A stretch of DNA of 64,000 nt from Actinomyces faecalis (GTDB taxonomy: Bacteria > Actinomycetota > Actinomycetes > Actinomycetales > Actinomycetaceae): assembly GCF_013184985.2 (NCBI RefSeq), contig NZ_CP063418.1, forward strand, positions 1,178,001 to 1,242,000. Direction: 5' to 3'. How positions within the stretch are numbered: position 1 is the stretch's first letter; each line of letters opens with the position of its first letter. Under the pieces are notes generated by a model, which searched no databases, was not told the DNA's origin, and worked only from the letters and a program-made list of their open reading frames with translations. The translations under genes were made by a program, and so were the position numbers. Below are positions 1-7,490 of the stretch, piece after piece.

Positions 1-947
1 CCCTGCGTGCCCACGGCCTCATTCAGGCCTACTCACGCACCAACCGCATCCTCAACTCCGTTAAGACCTACGGCAACATCGTCTGCTTCCGTGACCTGCA
101 GGAAGCCACTGATGAGGCCATCGCGCTGTTCGGAAACAAGGACGCCGGCGGAATCGTCCTGCTCAAGCCCTACCAGGAGTACCTCCAGGAGTACCTGAGC
201 AAGATCGCTGAACTACGAAGCGCCTTCGAACCAGGGCAGAGAATCGACTCCGAGTCCGCCCAGAAGGAATTCATTCAGGCTTTTGGGACGATTCTGCGGC
301 TGCGGAACATCCTCACGAGCTTCGACGACTTCGCTGCCGACGACGTGCTGAGCGAGGCTGACTTCGCCGACTACCGCTCCGCCTACGTCGACCTCTACGA
401 CGACCTGCGCCACCGCTCGGCATCAGAGAGGGAGGACATCAATGACGACCTCGTCTTCGAGATCGAGCTCGTCAAGCAGGTCGAGGTCGGGGTCGACTAC
501 ATCCTCATGCTCGTCGAGCAGCACCGAGCGGACAAGGGCGACGGGGAGGACCTCGAGGTCCCAGTCGAGATTACCCGCGCTATCGCCTCCAGTCCCACCT
601 TGCACTCCAAGCGTGACCTCATCGAGGACTTCGTCCGTTCGGTCTCAGCCAAGGGTGATGTGAGTGAGCAGTGGCGGGCGTTCATTGCTGAGCGGCGTGA
701 GGCCGAGCTGACAAACATGATCGGCGTGGAGAACCTCCAGGAGGCGGGTACGAGGAACCTCGTCGCCGCTGCGTTGCGTGACGGCGTCGTGCCTGCTGAT
801 GGCACAGCCATGAACAATGTGCTACCCCGTATGTCTCGCTTCCACCGGCCGGTGGCCGGGGAGGACTCCCGCGAGGTGAAGAAGGCCCGGGTCCTCCAGG
901 CTCTGGCTGCCTATGTGGAGCGCTTCCAGGGCCTGGGGGAGGAGTGA
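1..947 (+). CDS. hsdR: Type I restriction endonuclease subunit R, C-terminal part (runs off the window)
   Basis: The reading frame is open from base 3 and ends at TGA 945-947; the start lies outside the window. The first residues, LIQAYSRTNRILNSVKTYG followed by NIVCFRDL, match the conserved segment just after the motor domain of HsdR proteins (EcoR124I type). The rest is the helical C-terminal domain that contacts the methylase core. HsdR translocates DNA using ATP and cuts it when the HsdMS complex finds an unmethylated target. The visible 314 codons show no stop or frameshift, so this part is intact. Whether hsdM and hsdS lie upstream cannot be seen. Family membership is recognition from memory of the motif; I am fairly sure. 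Confidence 0.9.
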   Translation, partial: LRAHGLIQAYSRTNRILNSVKTYGNIVCFRDLQEATDEAIALFGNKDAGGIVLLKPYQEYLQEYLSKIAELRSAFEPGQRIDSESAQKEFIQAFGTILRLRNILTSFDDFAADDVLSEADFADYRSAYVDLYDDLRHRSASEREDINDDLVFEIELVKQVEVGVDYILMLVEQHRADKGDGEDLEVPVEITRAIASSPTLHSKRDLIEDFVRSVSAKGDVSEQWRAFIAERREAELTNMIGVENLQEAGTRNLVAAALRDGVVPADGTAMNNVLPRMSRFHRPVAGEDSREVKKARVLQALAAYVERFQGLGEE

Positions 948-1366
948 GGCTGCGGTGCTGCAAGCGCCGGGTGCGAGGGGTTGTCTAGTTAGGTGTGTGG
1001 TCTCACGCTGATCCTAGAGCCCGAACAGGTCACGCCAGCTGAAGGTGGGGCGGTGGTAGACGGCGTTGCGCACCGCGCTTGGGGTCCTTGACGTACCCCA
1101 TGCTCTTGCGGCCGTAACCGGGGATGACAGCCTTCTTGACCGCGCGCTTAGCGTGCCCGGTGGTGCGCGCCTTGAGCGAGCGTGTCAGCGAGGGACTACG
1201 CATACCAAGTTTTATGACCAGTCCTTTGCGCGAGGAGTACGGGTGGGAAGGGCCCTGACGAGCGACTCACCGCTTCACATCAGGCTAGTCCTCTCGCCTC
1301 AGCCGTAGCGGCACAATGACAGCTGCGCATCCGCCTGCGAACATCCGGCTTCCCGAGGGGCCGCTC
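948..1366. other. Decayed intergenic stretch between hsdR and the rarA relic
   Basis: About 420 bases hold no intact gene of recognisable family. The only coding signal is the frameshifted minus-strand relic at 1014-1203. The remainder shows no convincing promoter, hairpin or RNA gene. Together with the two neighbouring relics it looks like a site of repeated insertion and deletion. Confidence 0.6.
1014..1203 (-). pseudogene. Frameshifted remnant of a small Lys/Arg-rich protein
   Basis: On the minus strand an ATG at 1203 opens a frame that reads ARTTGHAKRAVKKAVIPGYG, then RKSMGYVKDPKR. It then needs a two-base correction near 1075 to continue as AVRNAVYHRPTFSWRDLFGL and stop at TAG 1014-1016. 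The corrected frame is 64 codons and has a coherent composition on both sides of the shift, which is the reason to call it a broken gene rather than chance. As written, the uncorrected frame runs on for about 16 more codons. I recall similar GYGKKGMGY-type tails in small hypothetical proteins of Gram-positive bacteria, but cannot name a family or function. Confidence 0.5.
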
Positions 1367-2021
1367 ATGCTTCACCAGCCACTAGCTGACAAGATCTGCC
1401 CGCGCAGTCTCGATGAGGTCGTTGGCCAGGAGTACCTGCTCGACCCCGACGGGATCCTGCGCTCTGTCGTTAGGTGCCGTCTCGCGCTTCTTGGGCGACT
1501 GCCGCATGGCCCTGAGCATCACCGAGACCCTCCACGGTCTGCGCGGCGCCTCCCTGCGCGTCGACGACGTCGAGCAGTTCGCAAGGAACCAGCGCATCAG
1601 CTTCGACAAGGACGAGAGCTACCACTACGACGTCATCTCGGCCATGCACTGCTCCATGGAGGGCTCAGACGCTGACGCCGCGCTCTACGCCCAGGCCGTC
1701 ATCCAGCTGTGCCTGAGTCCCAAGTCGGACGCCGGTCGCTGGTCTTATGAAGCGGCGCGCCAGGACGCTCAGAACCACCAGCGCCAGCCTATTCCCTACA
1801 TCGTGCGTGACACCCACTACTGCGGTGCCCACACCATCGGTCACGGCGGCATGCTCGATCCCTTCGCCTACCCCTACGGGGTCGCGCCCCAGGAGTACCT
1901 GCCGGACAGCCTCGTGGGCCGTCGCTACTACCGGCCGCGCGACAATGACCATGAGCAGCGGCTTGCCCGAACCTATGAGCAGATCCGGCGTCTGCGGCGC
2001 AGGAACGAGACGCAGCAGTAG
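1367..2021 (+). pseudogene. rarA: Internally deleted rarA (replication-associated recombination protein A) relic
   Basis: The 5' part, from ATG 1367, reads PLADKICPRSLDEVVGQEYL then LDPDGILRSVV, the conserved N-terminus of the RarA/MgsA clamp-loader-like ATPase. The frame then shifts by +1 near 1475-1485, and the other frame continues with FLGDCRMAL and SFDKDESYHYDVISAMHCSM through DAALY, followed directly by AQAVIQLCLSPKSDA and the C-terminal YLPDSLVGRRYYRP. Full-length RarA is about 430-440 residues. Here the stretch that should carry Walker A, Walker B and the sensor residues is gone, and a second block after DAALY is missing as well. RarA acts at stalled replication forks; this copy cannot bind ATP. 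A functional copy elsewhere in the genome is likely but not visible. The 3' frame alone is open and could make a fragment if transcribed. Confidence 0.8.
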
Positions 2022-2112
2022 TGCCTGCCTGCCTCACCCGCTCCAAGGTGGGGCTTCTGTTAAGACGGTGAGGTTGATATCATTACGCATAGTTGATAGC
2101 AGGGGGTGTGTG

Positions 2113-2352
2113 ATGGCCAGTGTCATCGTGAGAAACTTGACCGACGATACGCATCGCGCGCTCAAGGCTCGCGCGCATGAGCATGGTCGCTCCATGGAGG
2201 CAGAGATTCGTGCCATTCTTGATGAGGCCATTGAAGACCAACCTCGCCGTGGCCTGGGAACACTTCTGAGCTCGATTCGTCAGGAGAGCGGCGGAGCTGA
2301 CCTAGAGATCACGCGTGACCGCTCCGTCTACGAGCCGCTGGACCTGTCGTGA
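2113..2352 (+). CDS. Antitoxin of a type II toxin-antitoxin pair, FitA/VapB-like ribbon-helix-helix protein
   Basis: A 79-residue protein. Its first 45 residues (MASVIVRNLTDDTHRALKAR, then HEHGRSMEAEIRAIL) are a FitA-type ribbon-helix-helix DNA-binding domain. The C-terminal part, with SSIRQESGG and EITRDRSVYEPLDLS, is the usual flexible tail that wraps the toxin. The stop overlaps the toxin start as GTGA at 2349-2352, so the two genes are translationally coupled. Such antitoxins repress their own operon together with the toxin. The start ATG 2113 follows a GTG codon at 2110 in the same frame; ATG is preferred. The sequence TTGATA-N15-TTGATA at about 2073-2099 may be part of the promoter, but this is weak. 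Confidence 0.88.
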   Translation: MASVIVRNLTDDTHRALKARAHEHGRSMEAEIRAILDEAIEDQPRRGLGTLLSSIRQESGGADLEITRDRSVYEPLDLS

Positions 2353-2774
2353 TTGTCCTCGACACGAATGTGCTTTCTGAGCCTCTGCGGCGCGATCCTG
2401 ATCCTCGCGTCGCACGTTGGTTGGATGATCAGCATCCGAGGACCCTTTATGTCACGGCGCTGACCCTGGCGGAGCTGCGTGCCGGTGTGGAGATCCTGCC
2501 TTCAGGACGTCGACGCGATCTTCTCCGGGAACGGCTTGAGGAAGAGGTCATTCCGTTCTTCGAGGATCGAGTCCTGCCATTCGACGGCCGAGCCTCACGT
2601 GCTTGGGCGCGGCTCCAGGCTCATGCTCGTACTCACGGTCGACCGTTGCCTGTGATGGACTCGCTTATCGCTGCTGTCGTGAGCGCGCGAGGTTATGCCT
2701 TGGCTACCCGCAATACTGCGGACTTCGCCGCGACAGGCGTAGAGCTGATCAACCCGTGGGAAGCGGTCGTCTAG
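2349..2774 (+). CDS. Toxin of the pair, FitB/VapC-like PIN-domain ribonuclease
   Basis: A 141-residue PIN domain starting at GTG 2349, which overlaps the antitoxin stop by four bases. It begins MIVLDTNVLSEPLRRDPDPR, where D5 is the first catalytic acid. TLAELRAGVE supplies the conserved Glu, PVMDSLIAA the third acid (Asp) and LATRNTADFA the fourth. The length is normal for the family and all four acidic positions are present, so the toxin should be active. Proteins of this family cut RNA (often tRNA or rRNA) when the antitoxin is degraded. The closest subgroup is FitB of Neisseria by motif, which is a judgement from memory. It sits at the end of the accessory region next to the HsdR tail. Confidence 0.9.
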   Translation: MIVLDTNVLSEPLRRDPDPRVARWLDDQHPRTLYVTALTLAELRAGVEILPSGRRRDLLRERLEEEVIPFFEDRVLPFDGRASRAWARLQAHARTHGRPLPVMDSLIAAVVSARGYALATRNTADFAATGVELINPWEAVV

Positions 2775-3361
2775 CTTGCCCTCTCAATCCTGACCTCAAA
2801 GTCTCCGCTCTGGCCGGTGACCACGCTCAGGTCCCCGGTGACCCGCCCGATCCGGGCGATGCCGTTCCAGTAGCCGACCTTGCTGGTGTAGATCACCAGC
2901 ACGCCGTTGGGGGAGTAGTACCCGAGATCCCCTACCTGTGGGCTGTCCCCGCGCGGCATACCCTCCATCGTCAGCTCCCGGGGCAGATCCGCCAGCTTCT
3001 CCTGACCCGCGTAGTCGGAGAACTGCAGCGTCAACGGTAGCTGCTCCAGCAGGTCGCGGCCAGTGGGGTTGTCCCACACCACGGCCTCGACCGCCCTTCC
3101 GTCAATGACCAGTGTGACGGAAGCGCCTGCAGCCTCGGCAGAGTCCTGAGAATCGGTCACGGTGTTCTCCTGAGGGGTTACTGAAGTGCTGTCAGGGGAC
3201 GACGGCGCTTGCGTCGCGGGCTGGCCCGGCTCGGTTCCCGAGGAGGCCTCGGTGCCCGAGCACCCCGCGAGCGCAGCGAAGCCGCCGGCAAGGGCGAGGC
3301 CGCTCCAGGCGAGTACCCTTCGGCGGGGCGCACGGGGTGGGAGCGCGGCTGAAGGCGTCAC
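2771..3361 (-). CDS. Lipoprotein with a cyclophilin-like fold domain
   Basis: A 196-residue secreted lipoprotein. The N-terminus has RAPRRR, a hydrophobic stretch and a lipobox LAGC with the lipidated Cys at residue 34. A Ser/Thr/Gln-rich linker follows. From about residue 95 the domain reads VTLVIDGRAVEAVVWDN through LPLTLQFSDYAG, LGYYSPNGVLVIYTSKVG and GRVTGDLSVV, the hallmarks of the cyclophilin-like superfamily domain (Cyclophil_like2 type). Members are not proven proline isomerases; the role is unknown. The GTG at 3361 was chosen because AGGAG lies six bases upstream; a longer frame back to 3421 lacks this. It converges with the toxin gene and its last four bases overlap the toxin stop region. 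Confidence 0.85.
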   Translation of the reverse strand: MTPSAALPPRAPRRRVLAWSGLALAGGFAALAGCSGTEASSGTEPGQPATQAPSSPDSTSVTPQENTVTDSQDSAEAAGASVTLVIDGRAVEAVVWDNPTGRDLLEQLPLTLQFSDYAGQEKLADLPRELTMEGMPRGDSPQVGDLGYYSPNGVLVIYTSKVGYWNGIARIGRVTGDLSVVTGQSGDFEVRIERAS

Positions 3362-3515
3362 GACAGTCTCCTGACGGATCGGGGGAGAAGGTGCGCCGGG
3401 TTGTCCTCGACGCCGACTCACACGCTAGGAAGCTCCTTCACCCCAAGGGAGTCCCCGGCGGTAGCTCTCCCACACGGGGCTCCCCACAGCGCCACATCGC
3501 TGGTGAGGTAGAGCC

Positions 3516-4748
3516 GTGAATGCTTTGGAGTCCTCAACCTCGGCCCCGCCCGCATCCGCGAGCAGCGCACGTCTGCCTCTGGTCACCTACGTCCTGGCCG
3601 CCGGTGTGTTCCTCATGGGGACCACGGAGTTCGTCGTCGCTGGGATCCTGCCGCAGATCGCCACGGACCTGGGCGTGAGCGTCTCGCGCGCTGGCCTGAT
3701 GATTACCGTCTTCGCGTTCGGGATGATCGTGGGTACCCCGGCGATGGCCATCGCCACCCTCAAGCTCGACCGGCGCCTCACCCTGACCTCCGTCCTGCTG
3801 CTCTTCGCACTGGCGCACATCGCGGTGGCGCTGACCTCCAGCTTCACCCTCATCCTCATCGCCCGCTTTCTCACCGCCCTGGCGACTGGTGCCTTCTGGG
3901 CTGTGGCCGCCGTCGTCGCTGCCAAGGAGGCAGGCCCAGCCGCCTCGCGGGCTCTGGGCATCGTGCTGGGCGGAGGCATGCTGGCCAACGCCGTCGGCGT
4001 GCCGCTAGGTGCCCTGGCCGGGCAGGTGATGGGCTGGCGCGGGCCGTTCTGGATCCTCGCGGCTCTGGCGATGGCCGCAGCCGTCCTCATCTACGCCCAG
4101 GTTCACTCTGGCGATGATGCCGGTGCTCCAGCGCCGTCGGTGTGTGCGGAGGTCGCGGCCCTGAAGGACGTCCGCGTGTGGCTGGTGCTGGCCTGCTGCG
4201 CCATCGTCTGCGGCTCCTCACTGGCCGCCTACAGCTTCATCAGTCCCCTGCTCACTGGCCGGACCGGGCTGGGGGAGGGTGCCGTGCCCTTCGTCCTGCT
4301 GGTCTACGGGCTGGGCGCGCTCCTGGGCTCCCTCTACGGTGGGAAGCTGGGAGTGGAGCGGCCTTATGGCGTCATGTACGTCTCGGCGACCATGACGTTC
4401 CTGTCCCTGGCCGGGCTCATCGCCTTCTCCCACGTCCCGGTGCTCACCATCGTCCTGGTCTTCACCCTGGGGCTGTTCGGCATGTCCACCAACCCGATCC
4501 TCATCGGGAAGTCCGTGGCCTACGCGTCCCACGCGCCTACGCTGGCCTCAGCCATGAGCACCTCGTCCTTCAACGTCGGCACCATGCTCGGCTCCTGGGT
4601 GGCCGGGCTGGCGCTGGAGACCTCCCTGGGACTGCGAGGACCGGTGGTCGTGGGGACGGTCGTGGCTGCGCTGTACCTGCTGCCGCTGAGCATCCTGCTG
4701 ATGAGGGACCGCAAGGCAGCAGCCGAGGCGGTCGAGCGGATTGTGTGA
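3516..4748 (+). CDS. MFS transporter of the DHA1 family, Cmx/AraJ-like drug exporter
   Basis: A 410-residue membrane protein with twelve predicted helices. The signature MGTTEFVVAGILPQIATDLG in helix 1 and the conserved loop 2-3 region KLDRRLTL place it with the chloramphenicol/arabinose-type exporters (Cmx, AraJ, YdhP). Such proteins expel small molecules by proton antiport; the substrate cannot be read from sequence. It starts at GTG 3516 with a purine-rich GGTGAGG upstream. The next gene, an XRE regulator, is convergent and could be unrelated. A GAGGCCC/GGGCCTC hairpin lies just after the stop. Confidence 0.9.
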   Translation: MNALESSTSAPPASASSARLPLVTYVLAAGVFLMGTTEFVVAGILPQIATDLGVSVSRAGLMITVFAFGMIVGTPAMAIATLKLDRRLTLTSVLLLFALAHIAVALTSSFTLILIARFLTALATGAFWAVAAVVAAKEAGPAASRALGIVLGGGMLANAVGVPLGALAGQVMGWRGPFWILAALAMAAAVLIYAQVHSGDDAGAPAPSVCAEVAALKDVRVWLVLACCAIVCGSSLAAYSFISPLLTGRTGLGEGAVPFVLLVYGLGALLGSLYGGKLGVERPYGVMYVSATMTFLSLAGLIAFSHVPVLTIVLVFTLGLFGMSTNPILIGKSVAYASHAPTLASAMSTSSFNVGTMLGSWVAGLALETSLGLRGPVVVGTVVAALYLLPLSILLMRDRKAAAEAVERIV

Positions 4749-4766
4749 GCGGGAGCCGTCTTGAGG

Positions 4767-4798
4767 GAGGCCCGGTCCTGGGTGCAGGGCTGGGCCTC
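4767..4798 (+). terminator. Possible terminator hairpin after the MFS gene
   Basis: A 7-bp perfect stem GAGGCCC (4767-4773) with GGGCCTC (4792-4798) lies 19 bases after the MFS stop. There is no T-run, as is usual for hairpins in this window. It could serve the convergent XRE gene as well. Confidence 0.4.
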
Positions 4799-4911
4799 GT
4801 CCTGTCCAGGCTGCCGGACGGGTGGAGCCTGAGCCGCCGCTACCCTGAAGCGTGCGGCTGGTGGGGGGCAGAACAGGCCGTCAACAGGCGGTCAGGCACG
4901 CACCGCCGTCG

Positions 4912-5799
4912 TTACCGGCTCATTACCTGCTGGCTAGTCTCAGCCTGCTCCTGGCGCTGGCTGGCCTCCCAGGTCGCCAGCAGCGCCATGTTGCTGGCCG
5001 ACGGCGAGCCAGGCTCGGGCGTGTAGGCGGTGAAGGTCAGCCCGTGCTCGGCCTCCAGGTCCATCCCCTGGTAGGCCAGGGTCATCTCGCCGGCTACCGG
5101 ATGGCAGAAGGTCTTGGCGCCCGCACCGTGGTGGCGCACGTCGTGGCGGGCCCAGCGGGTGCGGAACTCGTCGCTGTGCGTGCTCAGCTCGCCGATCAGC
5201 TCGTGCAGCTCGGTGTCACGCGGGGCGCGAGCTGCCTCGGTGCGCAGGATCGCCACTGTGATGTCCGCGATCGAGTCCCAGTCGGGGTAGAAGGCGAAGG
5301 CGCGCGGGTCTAGGAAGGTGTGCCGGGCGATGTTTCCCCGGCCCGGCGCCTCAAGGACCTCAGTGTAGAAGGCGCGCGCCAGGGCGTTGGTGGCCAGCAG
5401 GTCCATGCGCCCGTTGCGCACGAAGGCAGGGCCTGCCGTAAACCCGTCAAGCATCCAGGTCAGCTCAGGCCCTGGCGTCCAGGAGACCACGGAGCGACGG
5501 CGTGGTGGGCGGGCGGCCGGGGCGCCTGCGGCGGCGAGGGCGAAGAGGTGAGAGCGCTCGGCCTCGTCAAGCTCGAGCGCCTTCGCCAGGGAGTCGAGGA
5601 CCTCCGGCGAGGCCCCGGCGATGTGCCCGCGCTCGAGCTTGGTGTAGTACTCCACGCTCACCCCCGCCAGGGTGGCCACCTCGCTACGACGCAGACCGGG
5701 GACGCGACGGGAGGTCCCGGCAGGCAGGCCGACCTGCTCGGGCGTCACCTTTGCCCGACGGGAGACAAGGAATTCACGTACCTCGGCGCGATGGTCCAT
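4912..5799 (-). CDS. XRE-family transcriptional regulator with MmyB-like ligand-binding domain
   Basis: A 295-residue regulator. Residues 1-75 contain a Cro/C1-type helix-turn-helix with the hallmark RRSEVATLAGVSVEYYTKLE. Residues from about 105 on form the MmyB-like ligand-binding domain (motifs ARAFYTEVLEAPGRGNIARH and FLDPRAFAFYPDWD, then MTLAYQGMDLEAE). In actinobacteria this architecture usually represses a nearby reductase or exporter gene in response to small hydrophobic ligands. The closest candidates here are the convergent MFS gene and the TetR gene across the divergent gap. The start is supported by TACTGT six bases before the ATG (leaderless type). Confidence 0.9.
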   Translation of the reverse strand: MDHRAEVREFLVSRRAKVTPEQVGLPAGTSRRVPGLRRSEVATLAGVSVEYYTKLERGHIAGASPEVLDSLAKALELDEAERSHLFALAAAGAPAARPPRRRSVVSWTPGPELTWMLDGFTAGPAFVRNGRMDLLATNALARAFYTEVLEAPGRGNIARHTFLDPRAFAFYPDWDSIADITVAILRTEAARAPRDTELHELIGELSTHSDEFRTRWARHDVRHHGAGAKTFCHPVAGEMTLAYQGMDLEAEHGLTFTAYTPEPGSPSASNMALLATWEASQRQEQAETSQQVMSR

Positions 5800-5811
5800 G
5801 GGGTCACAGTA
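5797..5811 (-). promoter_or_regulatory. Leaderless promoter of the XRE regulator
   Basis: On the minus strand a -10 box TACTGT (5811-5806) is followed by six bases and the ATG at 5799, so transcription should begin at or next to the start codon. The same hexamer TACTGT serves the divergent small ORF at 5867, hinting at matched promoters. Confidence 0.55.
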
Positions 5812-5866
5812 GGGCAGGGTGGGAGATCCCGGGAGGTACCCGCGGTACCAGCCAGCAGGTGCTTGC

Positions 5867-5882
5867 TACTGTCCACGGTATG
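5867..5882 (+). promoter_or_regulatory. Leaderless promoter of the 24-codon ORF upstream of tetR
   Basis: The -10 box TACTGT (5867-5872) is seven bases before ATG 5880. No good -35 is visible. The spacing equals that of the other leaderless genes in the window. Confidence 0.5.
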
Positions 5883-5954
5883 AGTGAGCCGATCGCTGAC
5901 CTGTCCGAGATCCTGGGGGCCCTGGCCCTCCTGCGCGGGCTGAGGTCCGCATGA
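5880..5954 (+). CDS. Small leaderless ORF (24 residues) coupled to the TetR gene
   Basis: An ATG at 5880 sits seven bases after a TACTGT -10 box and opens 24 codons beginning MSEPIADLSEILGALALLRG. The TGA (5952-5954) overlaps the ATG of the tetR gene as ATGA. The arrangement implies that ribosomes must read this ORF before starting the regulator. The peptide is mildly amphipathic with a Leu/Ala-rich middle; no family is known to me. It could be a regulatory leader peptide, or the worn N-terminus of an older start. Translation has not been shown. Confidence 0.45.
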   Translation: MSEPIADLSEILGALALLRGLRSA

Positions 5955-6568
5955 GCCCGCGGGGCAGGCGCGCGGCTGGGAGCCCGGACGCGCGAGAGGC
6001 GATCCTCAGGGCCGCACGCACCGCCTTCGCGCGCGAGGGCTACAACACCTCACTGCGGGGAATCGCGCGTGAGGCCGGCGTGGACGCCGCCCTGGTCCAC
6101 CACTATTTCCCCGACCGTGCGCGCCTGTTCATCGCGGCGGTGACAGGGGAGGGCGAGGACACTGGGATCTCGGCAGACGCCGTGGCGTCGCGGCTGCGTC
6201 AGCTTCCGGCTGAGCAGATGGGGGAGGGCCTTGTCAGGCTCTTTCTGGAGTCCTGGACGAGGGCGGGACCGGAGCGTTTCCAGGCGGCCTTCCACGCCAT
6301 CGGGACTGATGCGACGGCGATGGCAGGGCTGCGAGACCTCATGAGCGGGCAGGTCCTGGAACCGGCGGTCGCCCAGGTGGCTCCGGACCGGCCCCGCCTA
6401 CGCACCCAGCTCGTGGTCAGCCAGGTCATCGGACTGGGGGCCGCCCTGTGGGTGATGGAGCTCGATGCCCTCGCGGGGGCGGGAGCTGACGCCCTCGTTG
6501 CGCTGTACGGTCCGATGATCCAGCACTACCTCACCGGTGAGCTGCCGAGCTCTGCTCCTGGTCGGTAA
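5951..6568 (+). CDS. TetR/AcrR-family transcriptional regulator
   Basis: A 205-residue regulator. Residues 12-60 form the TetR helix-turn-helix, DAREAILRAARTAFAREGYN then GIAREAGVDAALVHHYFPDR. The remainder is an all-helical ligand and dimer domain. The ATG at 5951 overlaps the stop of the small upstream ORF. The next genes on the same strand are an ABC-2 exporter pair whose promoter carries a 16-bp perfect palindrome, so it is likely a local repressor of that exporter. This pairing is inference from position and operator geometry. Confidence 0.92.
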   Translation: MSPRGRRAAGSPDAREAILRAARTAFAREGYNTSLRGIAREAGVDAALVHHYFPDRARLFIAAVTGEGEDTGISADAVASRLRQLPAEQMGEGLVRLFLESWTRAGPERFQAAFHAIGTDATAMAGLRDLMSGQVLEPAVAQVAPDRPRLRTQLVVSQVIGLGAALWVMELDALAGAGADALVALYGPMIQHYLTGELPSSAPGR

Positions 6569-6630
6569 AAGGGGGCGCCGCCCGGTCTGAGTGGGCCTCG
6601 TATCTCCTTCGTCACCTCGCGCTGAGGCTC

Positions 6631-6673
6631 TTGTCGCGGAAGGCTGCACCCCATATGTTCATCATATGATGAA
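6631..6673 (+). promoter_or_regulatory. Promoter with a 16-bp perfect palindrome over the -10 box and start codon of the ABC exporter
   Basis: The -35 TTGTCG (6631-6636) is 17 bases before a -10 TATGTT (6654-6659), and the ATG follows six bases later at 6666. The perfect palindrome TTCATCATATGATGAA (6658-6673) covers the end of the -10 box, the predicted transcription start and the start codon. This is a classic repressor position; the TetR protein encoded 100 bases upstream is the natural candidate. Confidence 0.6.
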
Positions 6674-7490
6674 AAACGGAGTGAGAGTCCATCTCTCTGA
6701 TGTGCTGTCCCAGGACGTGCGCCCGCCCGTCGTCGTCCACGCCCAGGGCCTGCGCGTGAGCCGCGGCGGACACACGATCCTGCACGGCCTGGACCTGGAG
6801 CTGCGCAAGGGCTCCATCACCGGGCTGCTCGGTCCCTCGGGCTGCGGTAAGACCACCCTCATGCGCACCCTTGTTGGCGTCCAGCGTTATGACGGTGAAG
6901 TCCTTGTTCTTGGCCGCCGTCCGGGTGAGCCCGCCACACGCGGTCGGGTCGGTTACATGGCCCAGGGTGGTGCCGTCTACACCGATCTCACCGCCCGCCA
7001 GAACGTCGCCCACTTTGCTGCCCTAGCAGGGCCGCGGTCCCGTGACGTGGAGGAGATCCTGGGAACCGTGGGCCTGGCCCAGATCGCCGACCGCCCGGTG
7101 TCCACCTACTCCGGTGGCCAGGCCGGACGCGTCAGCCTGGCCTGTGCCCTCGTGGGATCCCCGGACTTCCTGGTGCTTGACGAGCCTACCGTCGGCCTGG
7201 ACCCGGTGACCCGCGAGGAGCTGTGGACCGCCTTCCACACCATTGCGGAGGCAGGCACCACCATCCTCGTCTCCAGCCATGTCATGGACGAGGCCTTCCG
7301 CTGTGACCGCGTCATGCTCATGCGTGACGGGCGCTTCCTCACTGTAGCCACCGCCGCTGAGCTCCTGGATCGCACTGGCTCCCAGACCCTGGACGAGGCC
7401 TTCCTCACCGTCATCCGTGACGCGGATGGGGTGGCAGACGACGGCGCCGAGGCGATCGCTATTGAGACGACCAAGGAGAACCACCGATGA
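6666..7490 (+). CDS. ABC transporter ATP-binding protein (ABC-2 / drug exporter type)
   Basis: A 274-residue ATPase with Walker A GPSGCGKTT, signature YSGGQAGRVSLA, Walker B FLVLDEPTVGLD and the switch His in ILVSSHVMDEA. The signature has SGGQ followed by AGR instead of the common KQR/RQR, a small deviation. It pairs with the permease that starts inside its stop codon (ATGA, 7487-7490). Together they should form a two-component exporter of the DrrAB/ABC-2 type; the substrate is unknown. The start at ATG 6666 was chosen because it lies six bases after a good -10 box; a second ATG follows at 6669, and a longer upstream frame from 6591 would cross the promoter. Confidence 0.93.
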   Translation: MMKNGVRVHLSDVLSQDVRPPVVVHAQGLRVSRGGHTILHGLDLELRKGSITGLLGPSGCGKTTLMRTLVGVQRYDGEVLVLGRRPGEPATRGRVGYMAQGGAVYTDLTARQNVAHFAALAGPRSRDVEEILGTVGLAQIADRPVSTYSGGQAGRVSLACALVGSPDFLVLDEPTVGLDPVTREELWTAFHTIAEAGTTILVSSHVMDEAFRCDRVMLMRDGRFLTVATAAELLDRTGSQTLDEAFLTVIRDADGVADDGAEAIAIETTKENHR

